A DNA stretch of 16,827 bases from JABDDM01 sp038240295 (GTDB lineage: Bacteria; Bacteroidota; Ignavibacteria; Palsa-1295). This document shows, piece after piece, positions 1 to 7,824 of this stretch (positions are counted from its first letter, which is position 1; each line of letters starts with the position of its first letter). The stretch is taken from contig JBBSDW010000069.1 of NCBI GenBank assembly GCA_038240295.1, forward strand, positions 1-16,827, written 5' to 3'. Below the pieces are notes generated by a model that saw nothing but the letters and a program-made list of their open reading frames with translations, made no database searches and was not told where the DNA came from. The translations under genes and the position numbers were made by a program.

Positions 1-784
1 AGCCCTCCCTCATGTCCTTGAGCATATCGCGCGTCACGAGGTGCGGGGCCTTCGCGCCGGGAATCAGCACAGCACCGATCGTGAGATCGGCATTTTTAAC
101 GACCTTGCGAACATTGTACGGATTCGACATCATCGTCGCTACGTTCTTCGGCATCACGTCATCGAGATAACGAAGACGATAAAGATTTGAATCGAGTATG
201 GTCACCTGTGCGCCAAGCCCTGCGGCGATCTTTGCAGCATTCGTACCGACGACCCCACCGCCAAGCACGACCACGTTTCCTGGTTCCGTACCCGGCACTC
301 CTGCGAGCAATACACCGCGTCCACCGTGAGTTTTCTCAAGATATTTCGCGCCTTCCTGCGGTGCCATGCGTCCCGCAACTTCGGACATTGGAATGAGTAG
401 CGGCAACGAATTATCCGTGCGCTGGACTGTCTCGTAGGCCACTGCGGTCGCCTTCGATTTGATGATCGCGTCAGTAAGATCACGATTGGCCGCGAAGTGG
501 AAATAGGTAAAGAGCAGCTGTCCCGGACGGATGAGCGCGTATTCCTGCGCGATCGGCTCTTTGACTTTCATGATCATGTCGGCGCCATCGAAAACATCCT
601 TCGCAGTCGGAAGCAAGTGCGCGCCTGCATCGATGTATTCCTGATTCTTGAAGCCTGAGCCAACACCTGCGTTCGTCTCGACATAGACGGTGTGGCCGTG
701 CATCGTCAGGATCTCCGCACCGGATGGGGTGAGGGCGACACGGTTTTCATTTGACTTTATCTCGCGAGGTACTCCAATCTTCAT
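1..784 (-). CDS. ald: Alanine dehydrogenase (3' end beyond window)
   Basis: Catalyses the reversible NAD-dependent oxidative deamination of L-alanine to pyruvate and ammonium in the cytoplasm. The 261 residues visible start at ATG 784 (MKIGVPREIKSNENRVALTP) and align without gaps to the family numbering: Arg15 and Lys75 (in MKVKEP) of the substrate site, the catalytic His96 (in YFHFA), the Rossmann dinucleotide loop GGGVVG at about 175-180, and Asp198 at the end of the second strand for the NAD ribose. The C-terminal ~110 residues, including the catalytic Asp near 270, are outside the window. No clear Shine-Dalgarno is seen. It is separated from the upstream M16 protease gene by 61 bp on the same strand, so co-transcription is possible. 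The identification is very secure; only the missing end is unverified. Confidence 0.96.
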   Translation of the reverse strand, partial: MKIGVPREIKSNENRVALTPSGAEILTMHGHTVYVETNAGVGSGFKNQEYIDAGAHLLPTAKDVFDGADMIMKVKEPIAQEYALIRPGQLLFTYFHFAANRDLTDAIIKSKATAVAYETVQRTDNSLPLLIPMSEVAGRMAPQEGAKYLEKTHGGRGVLLAGVPGTEPGNVVVLGGGVVGTNAAKIAAGLGAQVTILDSNLYRLRYLDDVMPKNVATMMSNPYNVRKVVKNADLTIGAVLIPGAKAPHLVTRDMLKDMREG

Positions 785-845
785 CTCAATCTTGGAAAAG
801 TCTCTGTTTAGCAAAATCAGGTGCGAATCAACGTCTCAATTTCCG

Positions 846-2219
846 CTATTCGTCCCTTTCCTCCGGATGAGGCAGCACCGAAACAAGCGAAAGTTTACTT
901 TCGTCCTTAAAAAAATCATCGGCAACGCGGCGAACATCTTCGAGCGTAAGTTGAGCTACCTTCTCAAGCTCTTCTTCGACCGGGATGTACGCGCGATAAT
1001 AAAGCTCGTTTTGGCCAAGCCGCATCATGCGATTTGTCACAGCCTCAAGCGAAAGCAGCACTCCGCCGATCAGCTGGTCCTTGGTGCGGTTAAGCTCGAT
1101 CTGCGAGATCGGCTTCGAAAAGAGACCGCGAGCGATCCTGCGCATTTCGAGCACGGCTCGATCGCGATTCTCGATCGCGGTCGCAACGTAGATCCCAATC
1201 GTCCCTTCTTTCTCGAACGGTGAATAGAACGCCGTCGAATCGTACGCGAGCCCCATCTCTTCCCGAAGTCTGAGATTCAGGCGGCTGCCCATTCCTACTC
1301 CGAGGAGGGTTACGAGCGCGTTGATCGCCATGTGATCTCGCGACTTCGCCCCTGGCGCGCGGCGCCCGAGAATGATGTGCGCCTGCTGCCCACCCATTCG
1401 CTTGATCTCACTTTCGAGCGGAGCCTTATGACGACGTTTGGGTTGTTCGGGCAATCGACGTGCGGTCCCATCATTCAAATGCTGATAGGATTTTCCGACT
1501 GCCTCGAACAATTCTCCGTGCCGGTGAGCGCCGCTTGCAACGAGTACGATCTCACGCGTACGATAATGCCTCTGATGAAACCTCAGCAGATCCTCACGCG
1601 TCAGCGATCCGACAGATTTCGCTGTCCCAATAATCGGTTTTCCGAGCGGATGCTCGCCGAATAATTCTTTCTCGAAAAGATCGAACACGAGTTCGTCCGG
1701 CTCATCGTCGATGCCATTGATCTCTTCGATCACCACTGACTTCTCGCGTTCGATGTCTCGATCGGTGAACATCGGGCGCGCGGCAAGTTCGAAAAGTATC
1801 TCGACGGCATGTGCAAGTTCTGTCGTGCGCGACCATGTATAGTAGCTGGTGTGCTCTTTCGTTGTGAACGCATTCAGCACGCCGCCGCGCGATTCGATCG
1901 AGCGCATGATCTCACGCATCGACTTGCCGGCGGTGCCTTTGAAAACCATGTGCTCGATAAAGTGCGCAATCCCCGCTTTGGATTTTGGCTCATCCTGCGA
2001 GCCGGCATTGACCCAAAGTCCGACCGCGACGCTCGAAGCGCCCGGCAGATGTTCGCTCACGACACGAAGTCCGTCACCAAATATTCGTTCGGCGACATCG
2101 ACAGGAGGAAGTTCTTCAGGCCGAACAAGTTTTGCGAGCCCCGCATAAAGCTGTCGTGCGTTCTCAAGCCGCCTCGGTACCACTCTCGATTTTTTCCCAC
2201 CCCGTATCGCTTTTGCCAC
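846..2219 (-). CDS. M16 family zinc metalloprotease (pitrilysin/MPP-like)
   Basis: A 457-residue zinc peptidase of family M16, subfamily B-like size (mitochondrial processing peptidase beta, PqqL/YmxG type). The inverted zinc motif HFIEH is at about 86-90, followed by MVFKGT; the third ligand is a Glu in SVVIEE near 166, 76 residues after the second His, as in the family. The second, non-catalytic half contains the conserved LREEMGLAY segment at about 318-326 that contributes to the active site. The start is a GTG at 2219; no in-frame ATG precedes the zinc motif, and the first ~45 residues are a basic, poorly conserved extension. There is no signal peptide, so a cytoplasmic role is inferred. 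It lies 70 bp downstream of the M28 peptidase gene on the same strand. The substrate cannot be told from sequence. Confidence 0.93.
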   Translation of the reverse strand: MAKAIRGGKKSRVVPRRLENARQLYAGLAKLVRPEELPPVDVAERIFGDGLRVVSEHLPGASSVAVGLWVNAGSQDEPKSKAGIAHFIEHMVFKGTAGKSMREIMRSIESRGGVLNAFTTKEHTSYYTWSRTTELAHAVEILFELAARPMFTDRDIEREKSVVIEEINGIDDEPDELVFDLFEKELFGEHPLGKPIIGTAKSVGSLTREDLLRFHQRHYRTREIVLVASGAHRHGELFEAVGKSYQHLNDGTARRLPEQPKRRHKAPLESEIKRMGGQQAHIILGRRAPGAKSRDHMAINALVTLLGVGMGSRLNLRLREEMGLAYDSTAFYSPFEKEGTIGIYVATAIENRDRAVLEMRRIARGLFSKPISQIELNRTKDQLIGGVLLSLEAVTNRMMRLGQNELYYRAYIPVEEELEKVAQLTLEDVRRVADDFFKDESKLSLVSVLPHPEERDE

Positions 2220-2289
2220 GCTCTCGTTTGTTGCCGCTATTGGTGCAAATATACAAGCGGGCTGCGCGTTGCATTCCTTGTGCTTCGGT

Positions 2290-4431
2290 TTATTTGCCTT
2301 TGAGAAAAAGTTGCGTGAGTGATGCGATCTCGCGCGTCGCTCCTTCGGTGCTTGCCGTCAATGCGAGCAGTTGATCATCGAATTCCTGTTGCGCATTTTT
2401 CTTGAGCGATGCATGCAATCCCGGCAGCGTAAGATCGGCATAGCCGTTACCCGGATCGCTGGTGACGAGCTGATCGTGGGTCCACGGATCGTTCGGTATT
2501 CCACCGATCGGAACAAAGACATAGATCAGTTTTCGCAATTGCTGATTTAACTGATGCCGCACACCCAAACTCATCGCGCTAGAATTAGCAAGCATTTGGT
2601 TCATTGTTGTTGCAGCCGCTTTCATTCGTGAAAGCGCCGTGTCGAGCGTTACGAACTTTTCAGAATCGGCCCACGCCTTCGGAGTTTCGAGTGATAGGTT
2701 GTGGGCAAAAAGTTGAATGCTCGAAGCGAGCTCGCCGTAATCATACGGGAGGATCTCCGCATTGGCCATGCGCAACGCTTCGACGGCCATCAATTTTGCA
2801 ATGAGCGCGTGATACACAAAGCTCGTGTCGCCGAAGTGCTTGACATAATAATAACTGTCGTGTTCCGAGTGATACTGACCGAACGGTCCATCAAATCCCT
2901 GATTGATCGACGGCACGCCGATATGTCCGTTGAAACTTGTAAAATCGCTGCCGCCTCCAAGCAAGCCGATTGGTGGTCTGCCGACTACATTCTCCGGTTT
3001 AAGACCGGCAGTCCAGTTTGCTTTCCATCGGTCATAAATCGAGCCTCCACTCGGATCGGCAATCGAAGCAGTTACATCCCATACAAAACTTCGCAACAAG
3101 GGATCGGCTGAAGCATCGAAGTGATGGCCTGTGGCGCATTCGTCCTCATTGATATAGAGTAGTGCACGCGAGGTCAGTTCTCTTCCGAATTGTTCGACAA
3201 ATTCCGTCGACCCGATGAGCCCCCACTCCTCTGCGTCCCAAAGCGCAAACAGGATCGATCGCTTTGGCCGAATGCCTTCATGCGCGAGTGCAGCGACGGC
3301 GCGTGCTGCGGCAATCACTGCAGCCGCCCCTGAGCCGTTATCTTCGGCGCCGGGACCCCATGCGTCCCGATGTCCGCCAACGATGATCCATTCATTAGGC
3401 AGTTCGCTGCCCGTCACGGTGCCGACCGTGTTCCAGATATCCCTCGACTTTCCATCCGTTTGCACAGTGAGCTTAACGATCGGCAGCTCTCCGCCCAAAT
3501 GATAGCGCAAGGGCAGGTATCCTTGCCAGCCGTTTTCCGGAATTGCAGAGGGATTCATTGCCGATAAAATCTCCTGCGCTATCGCGGCTGAGATCGGCAT
3601 CACCGGAATTTTCGCAAGCACTTCGCCTGAATCGGGCGAGACATGTGGAGCATCGAGCGTTGAAGCATATCCCGGCGTCGTTGGGTCACCGTGTCCGTTA
3701 TATACCGAGCCGCGCTGTATGCCATCCATCGAGCGCGCCGCACCGTCAGGATAGGCATCGCCTGTCGCATATCCATCACCGCCCGGATCGTTATAGAGTA
3801 ATAGTCCGACAGCGCCGTGCTCTTCTGCGAGCCTGGCTTTGATCCCTCGATAGCTTCGGCCATATCTCGCAATTACGATCCTGTCTTTGACCGAAACATG
3901 CACCGAATCGAGCGCAGTATAATCTGCCTGCAACCCGTAGTTAACAAAAATGACCGGAGCCTGCACTGCGCCTGTTCCCGAATAGCCATTCGCCCAGGGA
4001 TATTCCGGTCCGTTCGCTTTCGTCTCACCGGGGTAGATTTTCTCTTTCAGTATAAATTTCTTTTTGATCGGCGAAGTCATTTCTAAGCTCACCGTAGTCG
4101 CGTAGGGCAGATAAACGTGATAAGGATATGTAATCACAGACAGGCCAGCATCCTCGAGCATTTTTGCTGAGCGCATTGCAACTCGGTGATCGGATTCCGA
4201 TCCGGCGATCCTGTTCTCAGACGCGAGAAACTTTACGAGTGAATCCAGCTCCTCGGGTTTGATCCGTTCGGATAGCCTCGCCTCTCGCTGGCGTTCAAGC
4301 ACCGTTAAGGAATCGGAATAGCCAAGGAATGCAGTCTGCGAAAAACCGCTCGATGGATTGAGGACAGCGAGCAGCAATAAAGCCACGCAAAATGCAGCCG
4401 AGCGATGAGGGAAAGATAGTTGTGATGTCAT
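2290..4431 (-). CDS. Secreted M28 peptidase, glutamate carboxypeptidase II-like
   Basis: A 713-residue exported zinc carboxypeptidase (M28B). Starting at ATG 4431 gives a good Sec signal peptide (MTSQLSFPHR, hydrophobic 12-24, cleavage near FSQ-T). A longer start at 4530 is possible but would bury the signal and overlap ruvA, so I reject it. A PA insert (about 150-330) splits the peptidase domain. The di-zinc residues match human GCPII spacing exactly for most: His354, Asp364 (ED in GAEDNGSGAA), catalytic Glu401 and Glu402 (DAEEWG), Asp430 (YINED), and His521 (QYHSEHD). The C-terminal ~120 residues resemble the transferrin-receptor-like dimerisation domain, with FVPIGGIPNDPWTH and the FPGI-like LPGLHASL segment. 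The likely role is trimming acidic or other C-terminal residues from peptides in the periplasm; the specific substrate is unknown. Confidence 0.93.
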   Translation of the reverse strand: MTSQLSFPHRSAAFCVALLLLAVLNPSSGFSQTAFLGYSDSLTVLERQREARLSERIKPEELDSLVKFLASENRIAGSESDHRVAMRSAKMLEDAGLSVITYPYHVYLPYATTVSLEMTSPIKKKFILKEKIYPGETKANGPEYPWANGYSGTGAVQAPVIFVNYGLQADYTALDSVHVSVKDRIVIARYGRSYRGIKARLAEEHGAVGLLLYNDPGGDGYATGDAYPDGAARSMDGIQRGSVYNGHGDPTTPGYASTLDAPHVSPDSGEVLAKIPVMPISAAIAQEILSAMNPSAIPENGWQGYLPLRYHLGGELPIVKLTVQTDGKSRDIWNTVGTVTGSELPNEWIIVGGHRDAWGPGAEDNGSGAAAVIAAARAVAALAHEGIRPKRSILFALWDAEEWGLIGSTEFVEQFGRELTSRALLYINEDECATGHHFDASADPLLRSFVWDVTASIADPSGGSIYDRWKANWTAGLKPENVVGRPPIGLLGGGSDFTSFNGHIGVPSINQGFDGPFGQYHSEHDSYYYVKHFGDTSFVYHALIAKLMAVEALRMANAEILPYDYGELASSIQLFAHNLSLETPKAWADSEKFVTLDTALSRMKAAATTMNQMLANSSAMSLGVRHQLNQQLRKLIYVFVPIGGIPNDPWTHDQLVTSDPGNGYADLTLPGLHASLKKNAQQEFDDQLLALTASTEGATREIASLTQLFLKGK

Positions 4432-4446
4432 GGTTTGAAGTTCGTA

Positions 4447-4460
4447 GCACGAATTCGTGC
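4447..4460. promoter_or_regulatory. Perfect 14-bp palindrome in divergent promoter region
   Basis: The sequence GCACGAATTCGTGC is its own reverse complement. It lies in the 66-bp gap between the divergently transcribed M28 peptidase (ATG at 4431) and ruvA (ATG at 4498), 15 bp upstream of the peptidase start. The position fits an operator for a dimeric regulator affecting either gene, but the symmetry alone could be chance and no regulator is encoded next to it. No confident -10/-35 pair was assigned. Confidence 0.35.
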
Positions 4461-4497
4461 AGCGAATATAGAAGACCCGCACACCACTGACCGCTAA

Positions 4498-5103
4498 ATG
4501 CTCGCTCTCGTCCGAGGTATCGTCCGACATAAGATCCCATTTACCCTCGTGCTCGATGCAAATGGCGTGGGCTATGAAGTGCTCTGCACGCAGCAGGCCT
4601 TCGAACGCGCACCGGCAATCGGCAGCGAATACGAAGTCATTACACGGCTGATCGTTCGTGAAGATTCGCTGACAGTCTTCGGATTTTCCGACATCGACGA
4701 ACGCACGGTTTTCGATCAGATCATTGCAGTAAGCGGTATCGGACCAAAAACCGGATTAGTGATCCTTTCGTCAACCGGACCAGACACGTTGCGCGAAGCC
4801 ATTCGGACAAGCGATATCCACCGACTGACTGGGATTCCCGGTGTAGGGAAAAAGACCGCCGAACGCCTGATCGTTGAACTTCGCGATAAACTTGTCAAAG
4901 AAGAATTTTCTCAGTTCGCGACTCAGTCTGCTCCATCCGGCGAAACAAATTTCCGCGCCGATGCCATTCAGGCTCTAATTGCGCTCGGCTATCCACGAGC
5001 GATGGCCGAAAAAGCGATACAAGCAGTTTTGCGCAGCGATCCGGAAGCAGGCCGTGCGTTGCAGTCACTCATCAGAGCAGCATTGAAGCAGGCTGCAGCT
5101 TAG
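4498..5103 (+). CDS. ruvA: Holliday junction branch migration protein RuvA
   Basis: RuvA forms a tetramer that binds four-way DNA junctions and recruits the RuvB motor for branch migration in recombination and repair. The 201-residue product has the normal length and all three domains: an OB-fold N-terminus (1-64, ending FGF), two helix-hairpin-helix motifs (AVSGIGPKTGLVIL at about 77-90 and TGIPGVGKKTAERL at 111-124), a flexible linker about 135-152, and the RuvB-contacting domain III (ADAIQALIALGYP onward). It is the only plus-strand protein gene in the window. ruvB and ruvC are not adjacent here. The start ATG has no strong Shine-Dalgarno, but it begins as family members do. Confidence 0.97.
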   Translation: MLALVRGIVRHKIPFTLVLDANGVGYEVLCTQQAFERAPAIGSEYEVITRLIVREDSLTVFGFSDIDERTVFDQIIAVSGIGPKTGLVILSSTGPDTLREAIRTSDIHRLTGIPGVGKKTAERLIVELRDKLVKEEFSQFATQSAPSGETNFRADAIQALIALGYPRAMAEKAIQAVLRSDPEAGRALQSLIRAALKQAAA

Positions 5104-5239
5104 TTTTTCTACTGATTTTTCCACTGAAGGAATTGCTCGCACAATCCTTTGATCGCGTCGCTCATCTGAGCTCGGCCCGTGCTTGCAACATTCTGCGAGG
5201 GATCTCAACGCATCGTCAATCCCAGAAGTTGAGGAAACC

Positions 5240-5259
5240 TCGTGAAGAATCTTTCACGA
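5240..5259. terminator. Weak hairpin between ruvA and small membrane protein gene
   Basis: Arms TCGTGAA (5240-5246) and TTCACGA (5253-5259) form a 7-bp stem with a 6-nt loop, between the convergent ends of ruvA and the minus-strand gene ending at 5272. Neither side has a proper T-run, so a termination role is only a guess from position. Confidence 0.25.
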
Positions 5260-5271
5260 ACGCCAACGCGC

Positions 5272-5451
5272 TCACTTCTTTCGAGCAAAAGCGAACAGTC
5301 CTATGGCGACGACGATCATCACACCTCCAATGATCGCCCACTTCGATTCATTCGTCATCACACTCCCATGGATAATGCCGATTCCCTGACCCAACCAAAT
5401 GATACCGACAAGACCGATTAGGATGGAGGCGATGAATAGTGCTTTGCGCAT
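5272..5451 (-). CDS. Small two-helix membrane protein, conserved family of unknown function
   Basis: A 59-residue ORF from ATG 5451 to TGA 5272. It starts MRKALFIASILIGLVGIIWL, followed by GQGIGIIHGS and VMTNESKWAI, then a second hydrophobic helix (about 41-56) and a basic FARKK tail. The pattern of helix 1 ending in W-L-x-Q-G-x-G, a G-S-x-M-T motif, a W-A pair, then helix 2 is one I recognise from many short proteins in diverse bacteria with no assigned function. Two inner-membrane spans with a short loop are predicted. The start is 23 bp downstream of the toxin stop codon on the same strand, but its family is not linked to toxin-antitoxin modules, so the neighbourhood may be accidental. Confidence 0.75.
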   Translation of the reverse strand: MRKALFIASILIGLVGIIWLGQGIGIIHGSVMTNESKWAIIGGVMIVVAIGLFAFARKK

Positions 5452-5474
5452 TGAGTGGTATCAGATAGAGGTGA

Positions 5475-5769
5475 TCAATAATGTTTTCTGCACTGAGCCA
5501 CTTCTATCCACTCGTTTGTAACACGATAAACAAGGCGGTGCTCAGCTGAGATTCTTCGTGACCAGAATCCATGATATTCAAACTTCAATGGCTCAGGCTT
5601 GCCCAGCCCGCTAAAAGGAGTTGCTAAAGTAGAACGTACGAGTTCGAAATTTTCGAAACTATGCGAGGATCTTCCGCCAATCAATTCGATTGGCAAGCGA
5701 GCTTATAGCATGCTTTGCCCAGTAAATAAGATTTTCGAGTGTTTCGGCTGTGAAGAGTACCCGTCTCAA
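5475..5769 (-). pseudogene. YoeB/Txe-type mRNA interferase toxin, reading frame broken
   Basis: YoeB toxins are ribosome-dependent mRNA endonucleases of the RelE superfamily. The C-terminal part (frame read from 5696 to TGA 5475) is clear: TPFSGLGKPEPLK, HGFWSRRI, AEHRLVYRV and the terminal CRKHY, which keep the residues equivalent to E. coli YoeB Glu46, Arg65, His83 and Tyr84. The N-terminal part (VLFTAETLENLIYW, then SLANRI) is in a different frame, from a TTG at 5769 that overlaps the antitoxin stop as TTGA, to a TAG at 5659. Joining SLANRI to FELVRSTLATPF would give a normal ~86-residue toxin. The DNA between has a net excess of about 34 bp, which shifts the frame. A short product from the internal TTG 5696 is possible, but it would lack the first strand and helix. 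It is therefore probably inactive, unless there is a sequencing error. Confidence 0.78.
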
Positions 5770-5987
5770 TCGAAGTTCGAAATATCAAGTTCAATTAGTC
5801 CATCACGATTATTCAGTCTTTCAATCGACCTCAACAGTCGCTCGTGATTCTTAGGGCTTGAACGGAGGAATTCTGTTGCATCCTCCTCTACGATTGTGAT
5901 CTCGATCTCCTTATGATTGAATTGTGTCCTTATTGTTTCAATAAAGGAAGCATTCAGATCGTCAGCATTCAGTCGGTAGGTGCTCAT
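5766..5987 (-). CDS. Putative antitoxin of YoeB-type toxin
   Basis: A 73-residue protein (MSTYRLNADDLNASFIETIR, then FNHKEIEITIVEEDATEFL). It is followed by the toxin frame, whose TTG start overlaps its TGA stop by four bases, the usual translational coupling of toxin-antitoxin pairs. I recognise the opening S-T-Y-R-L-N-A-D-x-L-N and the acidic E-x-x-A-T-E-F-L stretch from small proteins that sit upstream of YoeB/RelE-type toxins in Bacteroidota and Cyanobacteria. It is not a classic YefM by sequence. It presumably binds and neutralises the toxin and may repress its own promoter; the role comes from context. With the toxin broken, it may be a relic or may protect against related toxins in trans. 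Confidence 0.75.
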   Translation of the reverse strand: MSTYRLNADDLNASFIETIRTQFNHKEIEITIVEEDATEFLRSSPKNHERLLRSIERLNNRDGLIELDISNFD

Positions 5988-6049
5988 ATTATTAGACGGG
6001 CATATTTAGGACAACTTGAAGTCTGCCAAGTACGTTCTATGCATTCAGC

Positions 6050-7009
6050 TCATCCGACCACTGGCAATAAGCTCGCTTTCTCAGGCTCGCCGCAGAGAGT
6101 ATAGATCGCGTCGGCTACGCGTTGCATCAGCCATTGTGGCGTCGAGGTGGCGCCGCTGACTCCGACATTTTCTGCTCCGGTGAGCCACACGATTTCGAGT
6201 TCGCGCTCGTCTTCGATGAAGTATGTTTTTGGATTGGCGGCTTCGGCGATATGAAAGAGAACCTTCCCATTCGAGCTATTCCGGCCGGCGACAAAGATCA
6301 TCACATCGTTCGCCCGCGCGAAATCGGCGAGCTTCGTCTCTCGTCCGGAAACCTGACCGCAGATCGTATCCTTCGCGTGAAATTCGACTGCGTCTTCTTC
6401 CATCTCGGCGATCACGAGATCTTTGATACGTTCTTTTAGCGCATCGCGGATCGCTCGAAACGTCGGGCGGTCCATCGTGGTCTGCGAAAAGAGAACGGTC
6501 GGTTTATCGAGCAGAACCTGATCGAGCGCCTCCTCAACATTCTTCACAACGATCGCTTCATCGTTGACGACGCCGCGAAGTCCGATGACCTCGGCATGAT
6601 CGCGTTTGCCGAATATTACGATCTGAAACTGTTTATCGTAGAATTTCCGAATCCGCTCCTGCACTTTGGTTACGACAGGACAGGTCGCATCGATCACTTC
6701 AAGTCCGAGTGACCGAAGCTTTGCGTAGGTAGCAGGTGGTTCGCCGTGAGCGCGGATAAGAATTTTAGCGCTCTTTCCAGATTTCGCATTTTCGGCAGCG
6801 ATGCGCTCGAAGTCTGCGTTAGAGATCGATTCCAGACCTTCGTCGCCCAGCCTATCCACTTCGACAGGATTGTGAATAATATCACCCAGCGAGTAAAGTT
6901 TTGGCTGTTCGCCATTAGCTCTTTGCTCGTGAAGTTCACGCTCGGCAAAATCGACCGCGCGAACAACGCCCCAACAAAACCCTGAATTCTTATCGACCGT
7001 TACTGTCAT
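6050..7009 (-). CDS. ispH: 4-hydroxy-3-methylbut-2-enyl diphosphate reductase (IspH/LytB)
   Basis: Last enzyme of the MEP isoprenoid pathway, converting HMBPP to IPP and DMAPP with a [4Fe-4S] cluster. The 319 residues keep the three cluster cysteines: Cys12 (GFCWGV), Cys110 (DATCPVV) and Cys217 (DTICGQV). They also keep the diphosphate-binding histidines His46 (IIHNP), His88 (RAHG) and His138, with the proton-relay Glu140 (DHAE), Thr of SQTT near 177, NSSN at 244-247, and the C-terminal GVSGATSTP. Together these identify the enzyme unambiguously and show that this organism makes isoprenoids by the MEP route. It ends 62 bp before the antitoxin start; the cmk gene upstream ends 122 bp before it on the same strand. 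Confidence 0.97.
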   Translation of the reverse strand: MTVTVDKNSGFCWGVVRAVDFAERELHEQRANGEQPKLYSLGDIIHNPVEVDRLGDEGLESISNADFERIAAENAKSGKSAKILIRAHGEPPATYAKLRSLGLEVIDATCPVVTKVQERIRKFYDKQFQIVIFGKRDHAEVIGLRGVVNDEAIVVKNVEEALDQVLLDKPTVLFSQTTMDRPTFRAIRDALKERIKDLVIAEMEEDAVEFHAKDTICGQVSGRETKLADFARANDVMIFVAGRNSSNGKVLFHIAEAANPKTYFIEDERELEIVWLTGAENVGVSGATSTPQWLMQRVADAIYTLCGEPEKASLLPVVG

Positions 7010-7107
7010 TAAGGATTAAACGAACGATGTGGGACAGGCCGTTCCGGCTGATGGGAATCAAGCTCGATTGCGCTGAGCAAGACGCACACGAGTCATTCTT
7101 TCTCTGA

Positions 7108-7131
7108 GGCCTCCTTCAGCGCCTGGAGGCC
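7108..7131 (-). terminator. Possible weak terminator hairpin after cmk
   Basis: GGCCTCC (7108-7114) and GGAGGCC (7125-7131) form a 7-bp GC-rich stem with a 10-nt loop, abutting the cmk stop codon. On the minus strand the following bases are not T-rich, so it is either an inefficient terminator or an mRNA 3'-end stabiliser. Confidence 0.3.
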
Positions 7132-7797
7132 CTATAACAATTTTCGTTGAGCTAATTCGACCACTCTCGCCACTTGCTCTTCGATCGTTAAAGAAGTAGT
7201 GTCGATCTCGATTGCATCAGCAGCTTTTTTTAAGGGACTTAGCTTTCGCTCGCGGTCGCGCTTGTCACGTTCGGCGAGTTGGGTTTTCATTGCTTCGAGT
7301 TCAATGTGGCGGCCGCTTTCTTCCATTTCGCGCTGCCTTCTTGCGGCTCGCGCTGCTGGATCTGCGATCAGAAAAACCTTGAGTTCGGCATCGGGGAACA
7401 CGACGGTACCGATGTCCCTGCCTTCGAGGACTACGCCGCCATATCTGCCGATCTCTCGTTGTTTTTCGACGAGATGATCTCTGACAAAAGGGAGAGTCGA
7501 GAGTTCGCTTGCCTTGAGCGCAATGTCGGGGTGGCCAACTTTATGGGCAATGTTCTCACCGTTGAGTTGAACACCGCCCGATTCATCGAAGGTGATCTCG
7601 GCATGCTTGAGCGCTTGCGAGAGGTTCTCGTTCGGTTCGTCAATGCCATGCGTCTCGGCGAGCACGGCCACGGCGCGGTACATCGCACCGGTGTTAAGGT
7701 GCAAATAGCCAAGCGCGCTTGCGACACGCCTGGCTGTCGTACTCTTTCCTGAGGCGGTCGGACCATCGATCGCAATGATGATCCCGCGCGGCCGCAT
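7132..7797 (-). CDS. cmk: Cytidylate kinase
   Basis: Phosphorylates CMP and dCMP to the diphosphates with ATP in the cytoplasm. The 221 residues contain the P-loop GPTASGKST (12-20), the NTGAMYRA substrate segment (36-43), the EGRDIGTVVFPDA motif (126-138) that binds the nucleotide monophosphate, and the LID with paired arginines (ARAARRQREM, then DKRDRERKLSPL). Length and motif order are those of the short bacterial enzyme. The LEA-like lipoprotein gene lies 27 bp upstream on the same strand and is likely co-transcribed. Confidence 0.97.
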   Translation of the reverse strand: MRPRGIIIAIDGPTASGKSTTARRVASALGYLHLNTGAMYRAVAVLAETHGIDEPNENLSQALKHAEITFDESGGVQLNGENIAHKVGHPDIALKASELSTLPFVRDHLVEKQREIGRYGGVVLEGRDIGTVVFPDAELKVFLIADPAARAARRQREMEESGRHIELEAMKTQLAERDKRDRERKLSPLKKAADAIEIDTTSLTIEEQVARVVELAQRKLL

Positions 7798-7824
7798 TTG
7801 ATCTTGTGTTAAAGGCTCGATACT

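Noticed and set aside
2290..4530. Longer M28 peptidase start at 4530
   Set aside because: It would add 33 hydrophilic residues before a good signal peptide and overlap the divergent ruvA gene; ATG 4431 fits better.
5133..5333. 66-residue plus-strand frame downstream of ruvA
   Set aside because: It overlaps the small membrane protein gene antisense and has no recognisable feature.
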